Assembly (NCBI GenBank): GCA_047608075.1
Contig: JBLKRX010000002.1
Span: 211,416 to 275,415 of the forward strand
Source of the DNA: Ferdinandcohnia humi_A
GTDB taxonomy: Bacteria > Bacillota > Bacilli > Bacillales > Bacillaceae_L
Direction: 5' to 3'
Length of the DNA: 64,000 nucleotides
Numbering within the stretch: the stretch's first letter is position 1; each line of letters begins with the position of its first letter. This document shows positions 44,399 to 53,196 of the stretch, piece after piece. Both the position numbers and the translations under genes were made by a program. The notes below the pieces were generated by a model. The model saw only the letters and a list, made by a program, of their open reading frames with translations. It did not search any database and was not told the DNA's origin.

Positions 44399-45258
44399 TC
44401 TTCTCCCACCTCTTCTTCAGGAACAATCATCTTTCTTTCCACAATAATAACATGATCTATTTCATAAAAGTCAGCAGCCGGTTTTATATACGCTGTTTTG
44501 GTTAATCCATAGTCATCTGGTACAACATCCATTACTTCACCAATATATAAATCACTTGGAAATACCCCGCCAAGACCAGATGTAAGTACCTTTTGCTTAT
44601 TCTCAATCTCTGCATCAGGCGTATTTATTTTAAATAATAGGGCTTCCTTTTCTTCGTCATAACCTTCTATTAACCCCATAATCTTTGCTTCACCCTGTAT
44701 ATAGGCAGAGATGCGGTTAATTCGGTCTGGAGAGCTTAAGAGTTGTACAGTTGAAGTAAGTGCATTAGCATGCTTCACTTTGCCTATTAAACCCTTTGAT
44801 GTGATGACAGCCATATTTTCCTCAACACCGTGTTGCTTCCCTTTATTAATCGTTATTATATCGTGCCATTGATCAGGGTTTCTACCAATCACAGTGGCTT
44901 GAATTTTTGTAAAATCACTTAATGATTCTGTTTTCTCTAATACATCCTCTAGTTTTTGGTTTTCTTTTTCTAGCTCTTGAACTTTCGCTTCCAATTGACC
45001 ATACGCGTCTAGTTTTTCTTTCAAAAGTTTATTCTCTTCATACGTGTTTTTAATATCATTAACATTTTCAAAAAAACCAGCAATATATTGAGCAGGCTGA
45101 TGAAATAAACTTTGAACCCAACCGACTGAGTCCTTTAAAAACTGCTCCGGCCATGACAATTCTTCTCGCTCTTTTAAGGAAAATCCAATCAATGCCACTA
45201 GAAAGATTATACAGACAAGTAGAATGATTAACCGTTTATTCAGAAAAAATTGTGGCAT
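44395..45258 (-). CDS. mreC: MreC, rod-shape scaffold protein
   Basis: A 287-residue protein with one N-terminal membrane helix (8-25), a coiled coil (about 65-110) and two beta-barrel subdomains outside (VIGRNPDQWHDIITINKG, then SGLGGVFPSDLYIGEV). It links MreB filaments with penicillin-binding proteins. Confidence 0.95.
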   Translation of the reverse strand: MPQFFLNKRLIILLVCIIFLVALIGFSLKEREELSWPEQFLKDSVGWVQSLFHQPAQYIAGFFENVNDIKNTYEENKLLKEKLDAYGQLEAKVQELEKENQKLEDVLEKTESLSDFTKIQATVIGRNPDQWHDIITINKGKQHGVEENMAVITSKGLIGKVKHANALTSTVQLLSSPDRINRISAYIQGEAKIMGLIEGYDEEKEALLFKINTPDAEIENKQKVLTSGLGGVFPSDLYIGEVMDVVPDDYGLTKTAYIKPAADFYEIDHVIIVERKMIVPEEEVGEE

Positions 45259-45303
45259 AATTACACCCTCTTACTACCTTTCATTTTTCAATCCTAACAT
45301 GTA

Positions 45304-45332
45304 TAGTGGGGAAACAATACATTCCCCCACTA
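45304..45332 (-). other. Hairpin between mreB and mreC
   Basis: TAGTGGGG...CCCCACTA, an 8-bp stem (longer with A-T pairs), not followed by Ts. It may act in mRNA processing or stability, setting MreB above MreCD. Confidence 0.5.
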
Positions 45333-45343
45333 CCAATGTTTTC

Positions 45344-46366
45344 TTATCTGTAATCCTTTGATTTCCCTTTAAATAAATGAATATGATCAAGTGCCTTTCC
45401 TGTCCCAACAGCTACACAGTCTAGTGGATTTTCTGCAATCAGAACTGGCATACTTGTTTCTTCACTAATTACTTTATCTAAATTACGTAAAAGAGCACCA
45501 CCACCTGCTAGAACAATGCCACGGTCCATGATATCTGCTGCAAGCTCAGGTGGAGTTTTTTCAAGTGTATTTTTAACTGCATCAACAATCGCGTATACCG
45601 TATCATGTAACGCTTGTGCGATTTCTTCAGCTGTGATTTCAATCGTTTTTGGTAGACCAGTCAGTAAATCTCTCCCACGAATCTCCATATTTTCAATACC
45701 TTCTGGTGAACCTGCAGAGCCAATTTCAACCTTAATTGCTTCTGCCGTGCGGTCACCAATCATCAGGTTATAGGTTTTACGGATATATTGAATGATTGCG
45801 TCATCCATTTCATCCCCAGCAATACGAATCGACTGACTCGTCACAATCCCTCCAAGCGAAATGATCGCTACCTCAGTTGTTCCGCCTCCGATATCAACAA
45901 TCATACTCCCTGTCGGCTCCCATACTGGTAGGTTTGCCCCAATTGCTGCAGCAAATGGCTCTTCAATCGGATATGCATCTCTTGCCCCAGCTTGTCGAGT
46001 TGCATCGATAACAGCACGTTGTTCAACAGCTGTAATACCTGATGGAACGCAAACCATTATATAAGGCTTTCTCGCAAAAATACTTTTATTTTTGATGGCT
46101 TGATTTATGTAATACTTCATCATTGTCGCAGTTGTTTCATAATCTGCAATTACTCCATCTTTCATAGGACGAAGGGCTACTACATTTCCTGGTGTACGCC
46201 CAATCATGTTTTTTGCATCGTTTCCAACTGCTACAATTTGTTTCGTGTCAGTTTGTATAGCTACTACAGAAGGTTCCCTAACAGCGATTCCCTTCCCTTT
46301 TATGAAAACGAGTGTATTTGCAGTACCTAAATCTATTCCAAGGTCTCTAGTACCAATTCCAAACAT
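45344..46366 (-). CDS. mreB: MreB, actin-like rod-shape protein
   Basis: A 340-residue actin homologue. Phosphate 1 motif DLGIDLGTANTLV is near the start, phosphate 2 motif VDIGGGTTEVAIISLGG near 160-175, and the adenosine motif GIVLAGGGALL near 288. It polymerises at the membrane and organises elongation synthesis. Confidence 0.97.
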   Translation of the reverse strand: MFGIGTRDLGIDLGTANTLVFIKGKGIAVREPSVVAIQTDTKQIVAVGNDAKNMIGRTPGNVVALRPMKDGVIADYETTATMMKYYINQAIKNKSIFARKPYIMVCVPSGITAVEQRAVIDATRQAGARDAYPIEEPFAAAIGANLPVWEPTGSMIVDIGGGTTEVAIISLGGIVTSQSIRIAGDEMDDAIIQYIRKTYNLMIGDRTAEAIKVEIGSAGSPEGIENMEIRGRDLLTGLPKTIEITAEEIAQALHDTVYAIVDAVKNTLEKTPPELAADIMDRGIVLAGGGALLRNLDKVISEETSMPVLIAENPLDCVAVGTGKALDHIHLFKGKSKDYR

Positions 46367-46462
46367 TGTATGTATCTTCCTTTCTGATACGAATTGCTAA
46401 AAGTGTGAAGTAAAAAACTCATAACTAATATTATATCGTACTACACGAAAAAATAATAGTGG

Positions 46463-47152
46463 TCACACATACCCTTTTTCCTTTAAACTAACATATTTGT
46501 GTTCACCAATGATTAAATGGTCCAAAAGTTCTATCCCAATTATTTTACCACTTTCAACGAGCCTTTTTGTAACTTCAATATCTTCCCTGCTTGGAGTTGG
46601 GTCTCCCGATGGATGATTATGAATACAAATGACTGATGCAGCAGACCTACGAAATGCCTCCTTAAATACTTCCCTTGGGTGTACGATAGAAGCATTTAAA
46701 CTACCAATAAATATTGTTTGTCTGTGAATTACTTGATTTTTGGTGTTTAAATAAAGACATACAAAATGCTCTTGTGAAAGAAAACGCATGTCCTCCATTA
46801 CATATTTCGCTCCATCTTCAGGGGAGCGAATGACATAACGATCTTCATATTGAAGCTTTCCTATTCTTCTTCCAAGTTCTATCGACGCCATAATTTGCAC
46901 AGCTTTAGCATGACCAATCCCTTTAATAGCAGTGATTTCCTCAACAGAAGCATCTTTTAATAGTCGTAAACCTTCGAATTGGTGTAACAAACGATTGGAT
47001 ACCTGTATAACGGATTCATCTTTTGAACCGGTTCGTAGTAATATTGCTAAGAGCTCTTGATTAGATAAACTTTCCGGACCATCCTTAAGCAATCGCTCAC
47101 GAGGCCTTTCCTCTTCAGGATAATCTCGAATCATAAGTGTAGAAGAATTCAA
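46463..47152 (-). CDS. radC: RadC-family JAB/MPN-domain protein
   Basis: A 229-residue protein with an N-terminal helix-hairpin-helix part (about 10-100, IKGIGHAKAVQIMA) and a C-terminal JAMM metalloprotease-like domain with HNHPSGDPTPSREDI. TTG 47152 has AGGAGG 8 bases upstream. Despite the name, a DNA-repair role is doubtful in B. subtilis (YsxA). Location between maf and mreB is conserved. Confidence 0.93.
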   Translation of the reverse strand: MNSSTLMIRDYPEEERPRERLLKDGPESLSNQELLAILLRTGSKDESVIQVSNRLLHQFEGLRLLKDASVEEITAIKGIGHAKAVQIMASIELGRRIGKLQYEDRYVIRSPEDGAKYVMEDMRFLSQEHFVCLYLNTKNQVIHRQTIFIGSLNASIVHPREVFKEAFRRSAASVICIHNHPSGDPTPSREDIEVTKRLVESGKIIGIELLDHLIIGEHKYVSLKEKGYV

Positions 47153-47284
47153 ATTAGGTTCCTCCTATCTATATTAAATAAGATACTCGGACCTACTCCT
47201 ACAGGTTAAAAACAGGAGAAAACCAGATAAGTGGTTAGGTAAGGTATGCACTTATATGACAACGATGGGTTCACTTATATACTT

Positions 47285-47851
47285 TTATCCACGATAACCT
47301 AACTTTCTTAGCTCACGTATGGTTCGTGAGATTGGCAAGCCGACTACATTAAAATAGTCACCTTTAATGTGTTTAACTAGAGCAGATCCGAGTCCTTGTA
47401 TTCCATAAGAACCTGCTTTATCTCTTGGTTCGCCTGAAGCAACATATTCTGCAATTTCCTCATCTGATAATTCCCAAAATGTTACCTCCGTTTTTTCAAC
47501 AAAAAGTATATGTGACTCCTGATGAATAATTGCCACCCCTGTTACAACTTCATGGGTTTGATTTGAAAGTGCCTTTAAAACCTTTATTGAGTCTTGTTCG
47601 TTTTTAGGTTTACCTAAAAATTGGTTTTGAAACAGAACAGCTGTGTCTGCACCTATCACAAAGGAATCCGGATGTTGTACGGCCACTGCTTTTGCTTTTT
47701 TTTCAGCAATTTTCATTACCAGCTCTTCAGCTGGTAGTGTTTCGTCGATGGATTCATCTATATTACTGACGGATACATCGAAGGAAAGTTTCAAATTGTG
47801 TAGAAGTTCTTTTCGTCGTGGAGAACCTGAGGCTAATACGAGGTTTTGCAT
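47285..47851 (-). CDS. maf: Maf, nucleoside triphosphate pyrophosphatase
   Basis: A 188-residue protein. The start LVLASGSPRRKELL binds substrate phosphates; VIGADTAV and RDKAGSYGIQGLG are also Maf signatures. It hydrolyses dTTP, UTP and modified nucleotides and its overexpression blocks septation in B. subtilis. It leads the maf-radC-mre-min group. Confidence 0.95.
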   Translation of the reverse strand: MQNLVLASGSPRRKELLHNLKLSFDVSVSNIDESIDETLPAEELVMKIAEKKAKAVAVQHPDSFVIGADTAVLFQNQFLGKPKNEQDSIKVLKALSNQTHEVVTGVAIIHQESHILFVEKTEVTFWELSDEEIAEYVASGEPRDKAGSYGIQGLGSALVKHIKGDYFNVVGLPISRTIRELRKLGYRG

Positions 47852-48011
47852 AATTACTCACCCTTTAACATTTTCTTTCAGAATAGAAGATACCCCTTAA
47901 TCGTAGCAAACAAAACATAAAAGTACAATTTTGGAAAATTGAATTTTGAGCATGATTTATTCTTTGATAAATTCAACCAAAATATGTAGTAGCCCTATAA
48001 AATCCAAGCAA

Positions 48012-48045
48012 TAAAAAAAGAAAGGAGAATGATATCTTCCTTTCT
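48012..48045 (-). terminator. Terminator downstream of the spoIIB-like gene
   Basis: AGAAAGGA/TCCTTTCT stem followed on the minus strand by TTTTTTTATT, about 155 bases past the spoIIB-like stop and before maf. The rest of the gap 47852-48199 shows no gene or clear element. Confidence 0.75.
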
Positions 48046-48199
48046 ACATTAAAATCTAACAAAAAATTTAATTTTACTAGCAGAGTGTTAAAAAAGGCGA
48101 AGTATCAAAAAGAAAGAAGATCAAGAAACGATATCCACGAGGACAGGAGAGTAGAGTAACCACGCCGAGATTCGTGAATTTTTGAACATCTTCTATTAG

Positions 48200-49300
48200 C
48201 TACGAAAGCTGAGCAATCCAACTAGAGTAGCTCTTATAAGCATCAAGCAACGATTGCTGTGATTGCCATAATACTTTTTTATCACCATTACCCTTAAAAG
48301 ATTGTAACGAATTGAATGCGTTCGTCAAGTGGGTTGAAAAATTCTTCAAGTCCTCCGTCAGGTTTTCCTGCTTGATTTCTTTCATTTTTTCATTTGAATT
48401 TAAAAGTTTTCCCCATGCTTCGTCTGAAATTGTTCCTGATTGAAATGCCTGTGAGGAAAGGGAGAGCATTTCCTGAAAAAATGGAAGAGCTTCTTTAATC
48501 GCTTCCGAGTCTTCTTTTGTAGAGGTAGTAAAGCTGCCACCCTCAAGCGTTAGGTTTTTCCCAAAGTACTCAAAGCTAGTACTCTCATATTCTGCTTCCA
48601 AAGCCGATATTTGTCCGGAGTCAACACCAATCCCCATGAACACAAAGAAGGCACCCTCTTGTTCAACTGAGGTAGCTGCATAACCACCACTTTTGATCTG
48701 ACTCACTATCGTATTGGCAGATTCAACCGTAGAAAACTTACCTCCTTGGATTATCCCCGTTGTTAACGGAGCAATTTCGATTGAAGCACCAGTACTTCCT
48801 TTTGGTTCCTCTTTATCATCTATACCACTAGATGGCGGGTCCTCTGTGGATACAGGGGGAGTTTCAGTACCTGCAGGTTGTGTACTAACATCTCCCACAA
48901 CTTTTAATATCATCATACCAAATCCTGTACCAAGAACAATCGCTAGTAATATGGAAACAAGAAATTGTTTCATCGTAAATACTTGAATGCCCTTACTTCT
49001 TTTTGGTAGCTTAGGAATTTTACTAGATCCCTTTGATTTTCGTAAATCTTCTATTGGTATAACTGGAATCTGTATTTCAGGAGAGGAGTCTCTTTGAAAT
49101 GATTCATCAGGTAATACCCAATTAAAATCATCCTCCTCTTCTTCTCGTGCTACAGCAATCTCTTCATTCTCCACTACGTTTATCGTATGTTGGTTTTCGA
49201 CATTCAATCTAGTAAAAGGTTTTTTACCATGTTGTCCTTCCGTAACCTTCTGTTCTTTCCCATTAATTTTAATAGAGATTTGCTCTTTACGCTTGTCCAT
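48200..49300 (-). CDS. spoIIB: SpoIIB-like SPOR-domain protein
   Basis: A 366-residue protein. The cytoplasmic N-terminus (1-110) is acidic in part, one membrane helix lies at about 112-132, a Pro/Ser/Thr linker follows, and the SPOR domain spans about 180-255 (GGKFSTVESANTIVSQIKSGG...VFMGIGVD). SPOR domains bind denuded glycan at septa; SpoIIB aids septal wall thinning during engulfment. In B. subtilis spoIIB lies between maf and comC, matching this place. Sequence outside the SPOR domain is variable, so identity rests on architecture and synteny. Confidence 0.85.
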   Translation of the reverse strand: MDKRKEQISIKINGKEQKVTEGQHGKKPFTRLNVENQHTINVVENEEIAVAREEEEDDFNWVLPDESFQRDSSPEIQIPVIPIEDLRKSKGSSKIPKLPKRSKGIQVFTMKQFLVSILLAIVLGTGFGMMILKVVGDVSTQPAGTETPPVSTEDPPSSGIDDKEEPKGSTGASIEIAPLTTGIIQGGKFSTVESANTIVSQIKSGGYAATSVEQEGAFFVFMGIGVDSGQISALEAEYESTSFEYFGKNLTLEGGSFTTSTKEDSEAIKEALPFFQEMLSLSSQAFQSGTISDEAWGKLLNSNEKMKEIKQENLTEDLKNFSTHLTNAFNSLQSFKGNGDKKVLWQSQQSLLDAYKSYSSWIAQLS

Positions 49301-49355
49301 TTATTCACCACCTATAATAGAAACGACCTAGTTTTTTCAATGCTAGCATACATAT

Positions 49356-49387
49356 AAAAAAAAAGAACAAGACATTTGTCGTCTTGT
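49356..49387 (-). terminator. Terminator of the type IV pilus operon
   Basis: ACAAGAC/GTCTTGT stem followed on the minus strand by TTCTTTTTTTTT, 43 bases after pilO. Confidence 0.88.
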
Positions 49388-49429
49388 CGTAAATGGTTTT
49401 CGTCAATTTTTTTAAAAGGGTAGGAAAGA

Positions 49430-50164
49430 TTACTCTTTATTTTCTTCTGTCGATCCAATAGTCGTTAGCGGATTTCTTTTTTTACTCGGTTCTGGCACCT
49501 CTAGTGATGGTAATTGATCTATTAGGTCTTGTAATTCAGGATAATAGAACGTTGAAATTGTCACATTATAGAGTAATTTATCAAAACTTTGGTCGATAGA
49601 TATAAACTCTGGTAGTCCTGTAAAAGTAAGCGATTCTATTTGCGCAATTCTTGTTTGGTTTTCTATTGTGGAAAGGAACTCTTCTAAGTCAAAATAGTTG
49701 GTTGACTCAACAGACAAAGTAACTGTTATTTTTTTCAATCCATTACCCACAACAGTGATTTGTTGATTTTGAGTTGTTTCAGTTTCTGAATCATTCTCTA
49801 CTTCCATTTCTGCTTCGACTTGACCTTCAGCATTCTCTTCAGTAAATTCCATTCTTGTGATAGTAGAGTTTGACACAACCTCTGCCTTTTCTAAATCTAA
49901 AATAAATTGTTCTACGATGGGTTTAACCGGAATCCTTTTTTGTAATTCTGTAGTGTTCATATATGTGTTATTTTTAGTTTCTTCAGCTTGTACTTCAAGA
50001 GCTTCAAGGATACTTTGCTCAGTCACAAGGTCATTTTCTACTTTAGTAATATCATTTTGAATAGGACGAATGAACAAGAAGTAACTGATTGTAAAAAGGA
50101 AAGCAAGTAAGACTAGCAGTGCGGTTAGAAGAACTTTTTGTTTTCTTGAAAGTTGAACAATCAT
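49430..50164 (-). CDS. pilO: PilO-like type IV pilus inner-membrane alignment protein
   Basis: A 244-residue bitopic protein: membrane helix at about 12-32, coiled coil (35-65), and a ferredoxin-like extracytoplasmic domain (70-220) containing KKITVTLSVESTNYFDLEEFLSTIENQTRI, the PilO core. The tail is charged and Pro-rich. PilO dimerises with PilN and connects PilM to the pilus machine. It overlaps pilN by four bases, and is last in the operon. Confidence 0.85.
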   Translation of the reverse strand: MIVQLSRKQKVLLTALLVLLAFLFTISYFLFIRPIQNDITKVENDLVTEQSILEALEVQAEETKNNTYMNTTELQKRIPVKPIVEQFILDLEKAEVVSNSTITRMEFTEENAEGQVEAEMEVENDSETETTQNQQITVVGNGLKKITVTLSVESTNYFDLEEFLSTIENQTRIAQIESLTFTGLPEFISIDQSFDKLLYNVTISTFYYPELQDLIDQLPSLEVPEPSKKRNPLTTIGSTEENKE

Positions 50165-50739
50165 TCTTCCAGCTCCTTTTGGTACGCTTTTAATGCCTCT
50201 TTATCAATAAGAAGTTCAATACTAGCAATCGATCTAGGTACTGAATCCTCTAATTCACCTACTGCAGATGTTTCTATGCCTTGTAAGTTAACACTAGTAA
50301 GTAGTGGAGAGTCTGATAATAACTTGATATAGTAGGCAACTTCACGATTTGTATCAAACCTCACTCTTGTAAATACTCTACCATTTTGAGCAAACTCTAT
50401 GTTTTCTATAAAACCACGTTCTGGTAACAAACTTGTAATATGCTGAAGAAATGGCACAGTTTTTATTGGATAACCTTCAAGCCAAATGATAGTATCCTTT
50501 AATTTTACGTATGATGTGGAGGTTTCATATTCCCCAATCGTTTCCTCTATTGCTGCAATTGATTGCCTAATCTGATTAAGCTTTGCTTCTTCTCGTTCTT
50601 TTTCATTTAGTAAATGGAAATATCGAAGCAACAAAATAGTAGTTCCGATTAATAGGAGTACACTAATGATTCCAATTATGGTGAAGGTTGCTACATTTCT
50701 CTTGGGCTTTGATGGCAATAAATTAATTTCTACTAACAT
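50161..50739 (-). CDS. pilN: PilN-like type IV pilus inner-membrane protein
   Basis: A 192-residue bitopic protein. The start MLVEINLLPSKPKR is the conserved PilN cytoplasmic tail that docks onto PilM. A membrane helix (about 18-40) leads to a coiled coil and a small periplasmic-type domain. Its ATG overlaps the pilM stop by one base. Confidence 0.9.
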   Translation of the reverse strand: MLVEINLLPSKPKRNVATFTIIGIISVLLLIGTTILLLRYFHLLNEKEREEAKLNQIRQSIAAIEETIGEYETSTSYVKLKDTIIWLEGYPIKTVPFLQHITSLLPERGFIENIEFAQNGRVFTRVRFDTNREVAYYIKLLSDSPLLTSVNLQGIETSAVGELEDSVPRSIASIELLIDKEALKAYQKELEE

Positions 50740-51710
50740 TATTGCACCCCTTTTAATGCCAGTCCAAGGGCTAGGTGGAAATATCGATTCACTTGCTGAT
50801 CATCATTTGTCGGTATTGATTTAACAATCTCAATTGATTGATTAAAGCTATTTTCTAATTGATTATAAAAATGTTGTAGGCTTGGATTATCACCCGTTAG
50901 CAATATCCGATCTACTTGATCCTGATGTAATGAATATCGATAAAAATCCATTACATGGGTTATTTCCTTTATTAGGTCGTTGTATTGTGCCTGAAGGAAT
51001 TCTTCCTCCATCGGTTTTGAATCCACATACGAAGGAGTAATTTGCCAATCTTCATCATTCGTTATTAATGTAATATGGCGCATAAAGATAGGAAGATGGT
51101 TATGAAAAATACTAATATTAACCTTTGTGACATCATATTGAAGTATCATAGTATGTTGTTTTGGCTTGGTTAAATCTAAATAATGTAATAGGCGGTATAA
51201 ACACAAAGGAGAAACATCAGCAGCAATTGGTTTCAAAGTTAATTCTGATAGTAGTGTTGAATACTCCGTAACAATCTCCTCTGGTCCAGCAAATACAAGA
51301 ACATCTTTTTTATCACGATCAGTACGAATTACCTTTATATCAAACACGGGATCCTCAAATGGCAGATGGATGGTTTCACCCAATTCCAGGTAAAGGTATC
51401 CTTTAATTTCATCATCCTTTAATTCTGCAGGAACCTTGATCGTACGAATGGTAATAAACGAATCAGGTACAATGAATCGGACACTTCTTTTTCGAATTCC
51501 CCATTCGTCAATACATTGCTCTAGTATGGTTGCAAGGGTGTCATGATCGAGTATTCTCCCATCATGAATAATCCCTTCAGGTATGTAATATTCTCCACTG
51601 TTTGTTATCTGAAGCGGAGAAACTTGTTTTAATTCAATAAAACGGATCACATGGTCCTTAATAATGAGATTTACGATTTTATTACTTTTTGAAAAGAAAG
51701 AAAGGCTCAT
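50739..51710 (-). CDS. pilM: PilM-like actin-fold type IV pilus assembly ATPase
   Basis: A 323-residue cytoplasmic protein with FtsA/actin-like fold. IVNLIIKDHVIRFIELKQ near the N-terminus is the phosphate-1-like strand pair, and FIVPDSFITIRTIKVPAELKDDEIKGYL is the typical PilM segment. It binds the PilN tail and helps couple the ATPase ring to the outside parts. It lies 26 bases after the prepilin peptidase gene. Confidence 0.88.
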   Translation of the reverse strand: MSLSFFSKSNKIVNLIIKDHVIRFIELKQVSPLQITNSGEYYIPEGIIHDGRILDHDTLATILEQCIDEWGIRKRSVRFIVPDSFITIRTIKVPAELKDDEIKGYLYLELGETIHLPFEDPVFDIKVIRTDRDKKDVLVFAGPEEIVTEYSTLLSELTLKPIAADVSPLCLYRLLHYLDLTKPKQHTMILQYDVTKVNISIFHNHLPIFMRHITLITNDEDWQITPSYVDSKPMEEEFLQAQYNDLIKEITHVMDFYRYSLHQDQVDRILLTGDNPSLQHFYNQLENSFNQSIEIVKSIPTNDDQQVNRYFHLALGLALKGVQ

Positions 51711-51736
51711 CTATTAGTTCCCCTTATGATGAAAAT

Positions 51737-52495
51737 TTAATTGAGTAAAAATGTAAGATACCATCCAATGAGAACATCTCCAACATAGTAGGCAAGTAGA
51801 GTACCGATGATGATAAAGGGACCAAACGGAAAAGGCTTTCCTCTTTTAATCTTCCTAAACAACATCCCTATGCCACCAAGTAGGGCTCCAGATAACGTCG
51901 ATAAGAAAAAGGATAGCAAGACAAGCTTCCATCCAACGATTAGTCCAATCACCGCAAACAGCTTAATATCCCCACCTCCCATGCCTCCCTTGCTAATGAT
52001 AGCAATGAGAAGTAAAAGGGAAAAGCCAACAATGGCTCCAAAAATTGAACTCCACCATGGAGTAAGTGGTATAAAGATCCGTAAGATGACAAAGAAAACG
52101 GCAAAAACAAGCAAGATCTTATCAGGTATAATCATATATTTTACATCTGAAACAAAGATTATCATAAACAGAGATACTAACGCCCATGCCACAATCAATT
52201 CCTTTGACCATCCCACCAATAAAGGAGAAATCGTAAAAAGAATTGCCGTTAGTAGTTCGACAATAGGATAGAGAGGTGAAATCCGATTCCCACATGTTCG
52301 ACATTTCCCCCTTTGAAGCACATACGAAAAAACAGGGATCAATTCCCCTGCTGTCAGTTGGTGCTTACACCCCGGACATGCAGAACGTGGTGAAACAATC
52401 GATTCATTATTCGGTATGCGGAGTCCTACCACATTAAAAAAAGAGCCCAATACAAGGCCAACTATAAAAATATATATGTAAGTGAAGATTTCCAT
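51737..52495 (-). CDS. pilD: Prepilin peptidase/N-methyltransferase (PilD/ComC)
   Basis: A 252-residue polytopic aspartyl protease. The cytoplasmic zinc loop has two Cys pairs (CPGC and CRTC, about 40-68). Catalytic aspartates are in SDVKYMIIPD and GGMGGGDIKL. It cleaves prepilins before the mature N-terminal residue and methylates it. In B. subtilis the only such enzyme, ComC, is coded at this map position, so this gene probably serves both pilus and competence pseudopilins. Confidence 0.93.
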   Translation of the reverse strand: MEIFTYIYIFIVGLVLGSFFNVVGLRIPNNESIVSPRSACPGCKHQLTAGELIPVFSYVLQRGKCRTCGNRISPLYPIVELLTAILFTISPLLVGWSKELIVAWALVSLFMIIFVSDVKYMIIPDKILLVFAVFFVILRIFIPLTPWWSSIFGAIVGFSLLLLIAIISKGGMGGGDIKLFAVIGLIVGWKLVLLSFFLSTLSGALLGGIGMLFRKIKRGKPFPFGPFIIIGTLLAYYVGDVLIGWYLTFLLN

Positions 52496-52519
52496 ATTTT
52501 TCTCCTATGTAAGGGAAAT

Positions 52520-52546
52520 ATATAGATGGACGGGGTCCACCTATAT
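52520..52546. other. Hairpin between the major pilin and pilD
   Basis: ATATAGATGGAC/GTCCACCTATAT stem (one mismatch) with a three-base loop. On the minus strand it follows the pilin gene and lacks a T-run, so it likely protects the pilin mRNA or causes partial termination. A T-rich tract lies on the plus side. Confidence 0.55.
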
Positions 52547-52569
52547 ATTTATTTTTTAACCACTTAGTG

Positions 52570-53100
52570 TTATTCTACACCTTCTTCTTTAGCTGGTTCG
52601 GCAGGAACTCCATTGAGGTAAACATTTTCACGTACAAGGTTAGAAGCATCAATTCCATTAATATAAGTTGTACCACTATTATTTGCTGCTACAAGAGTGA
52701 CTTGATATTGAATTTTATTATTGATTTTTACCACATGAACTCTGGTTTTATTAGCCGTATAGGTAGTGCCGTTAACAGTACCCTCAGCATAATTGGCATT
52801 AGATGCACCACTTGGATCTTTAATAGATTCAATATGTCCCTTAGCTATTAATTCGTTAAGACCAATAGTTATACCAGTAGTATCTATTGTCTTTTTCTCC
52901 GTAGTCACATACAACCTAGCTGCATTTGCAATTTGCTGGGCATTTGCAATATGAGCATCTTTCTTAGTGTTTTCAATGATTCCACCAATACTAGGTATTG
53001 CGATTGCTGCAATAATACCTAAAATAACTACTACTGCTAGTAATTCTATTAATGTTAAGCCTCTTTGGTTGCGAATTTGTTTTTTGATATTTTTTACCAT
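52570..53100 (-). CDS. pilA: Type IV major pilin (PilA-like prepilin)
   Basis: A 176-residue prepilin. The class III signal is NQRG followed by LTLIELLAVVVILGIIAAIAIP, with cleavage after Gly14 and Glu at +5. The globular part (about 45-176) is Asn/Thr-rich and has no cysteine. Its position among pilC, pilB and pilD and its own downstream hairpin support it as the main subunit. Minor-pilin status cannot be excluded by sequence alone. Confidence 0.88.
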   Translation of the reverse strand: MVKNIKKQIRNQRGLTLIELLAVVVILGIIAAIAIPSIGGIIENTKKDAHIANAQQIANAARLYVTTEKKTIDTTGITIGLNELIAKGHIESIKDPSGASNANYAEGTVNGTTYTANKTRVHVVKINNKIQYQVTLVAANNSGTTYINGIDASNLVRENVYLNGVPAEPAKEEGVE

Positions 53101-53196
53101 TCATGTATCCTCCCCTTTTCTTTTTACTTTCTCTCTAGTACTTATCACCTATTATATCACGCAAACTTTCGACAACAACTGTTAAATTTTTGTGAA

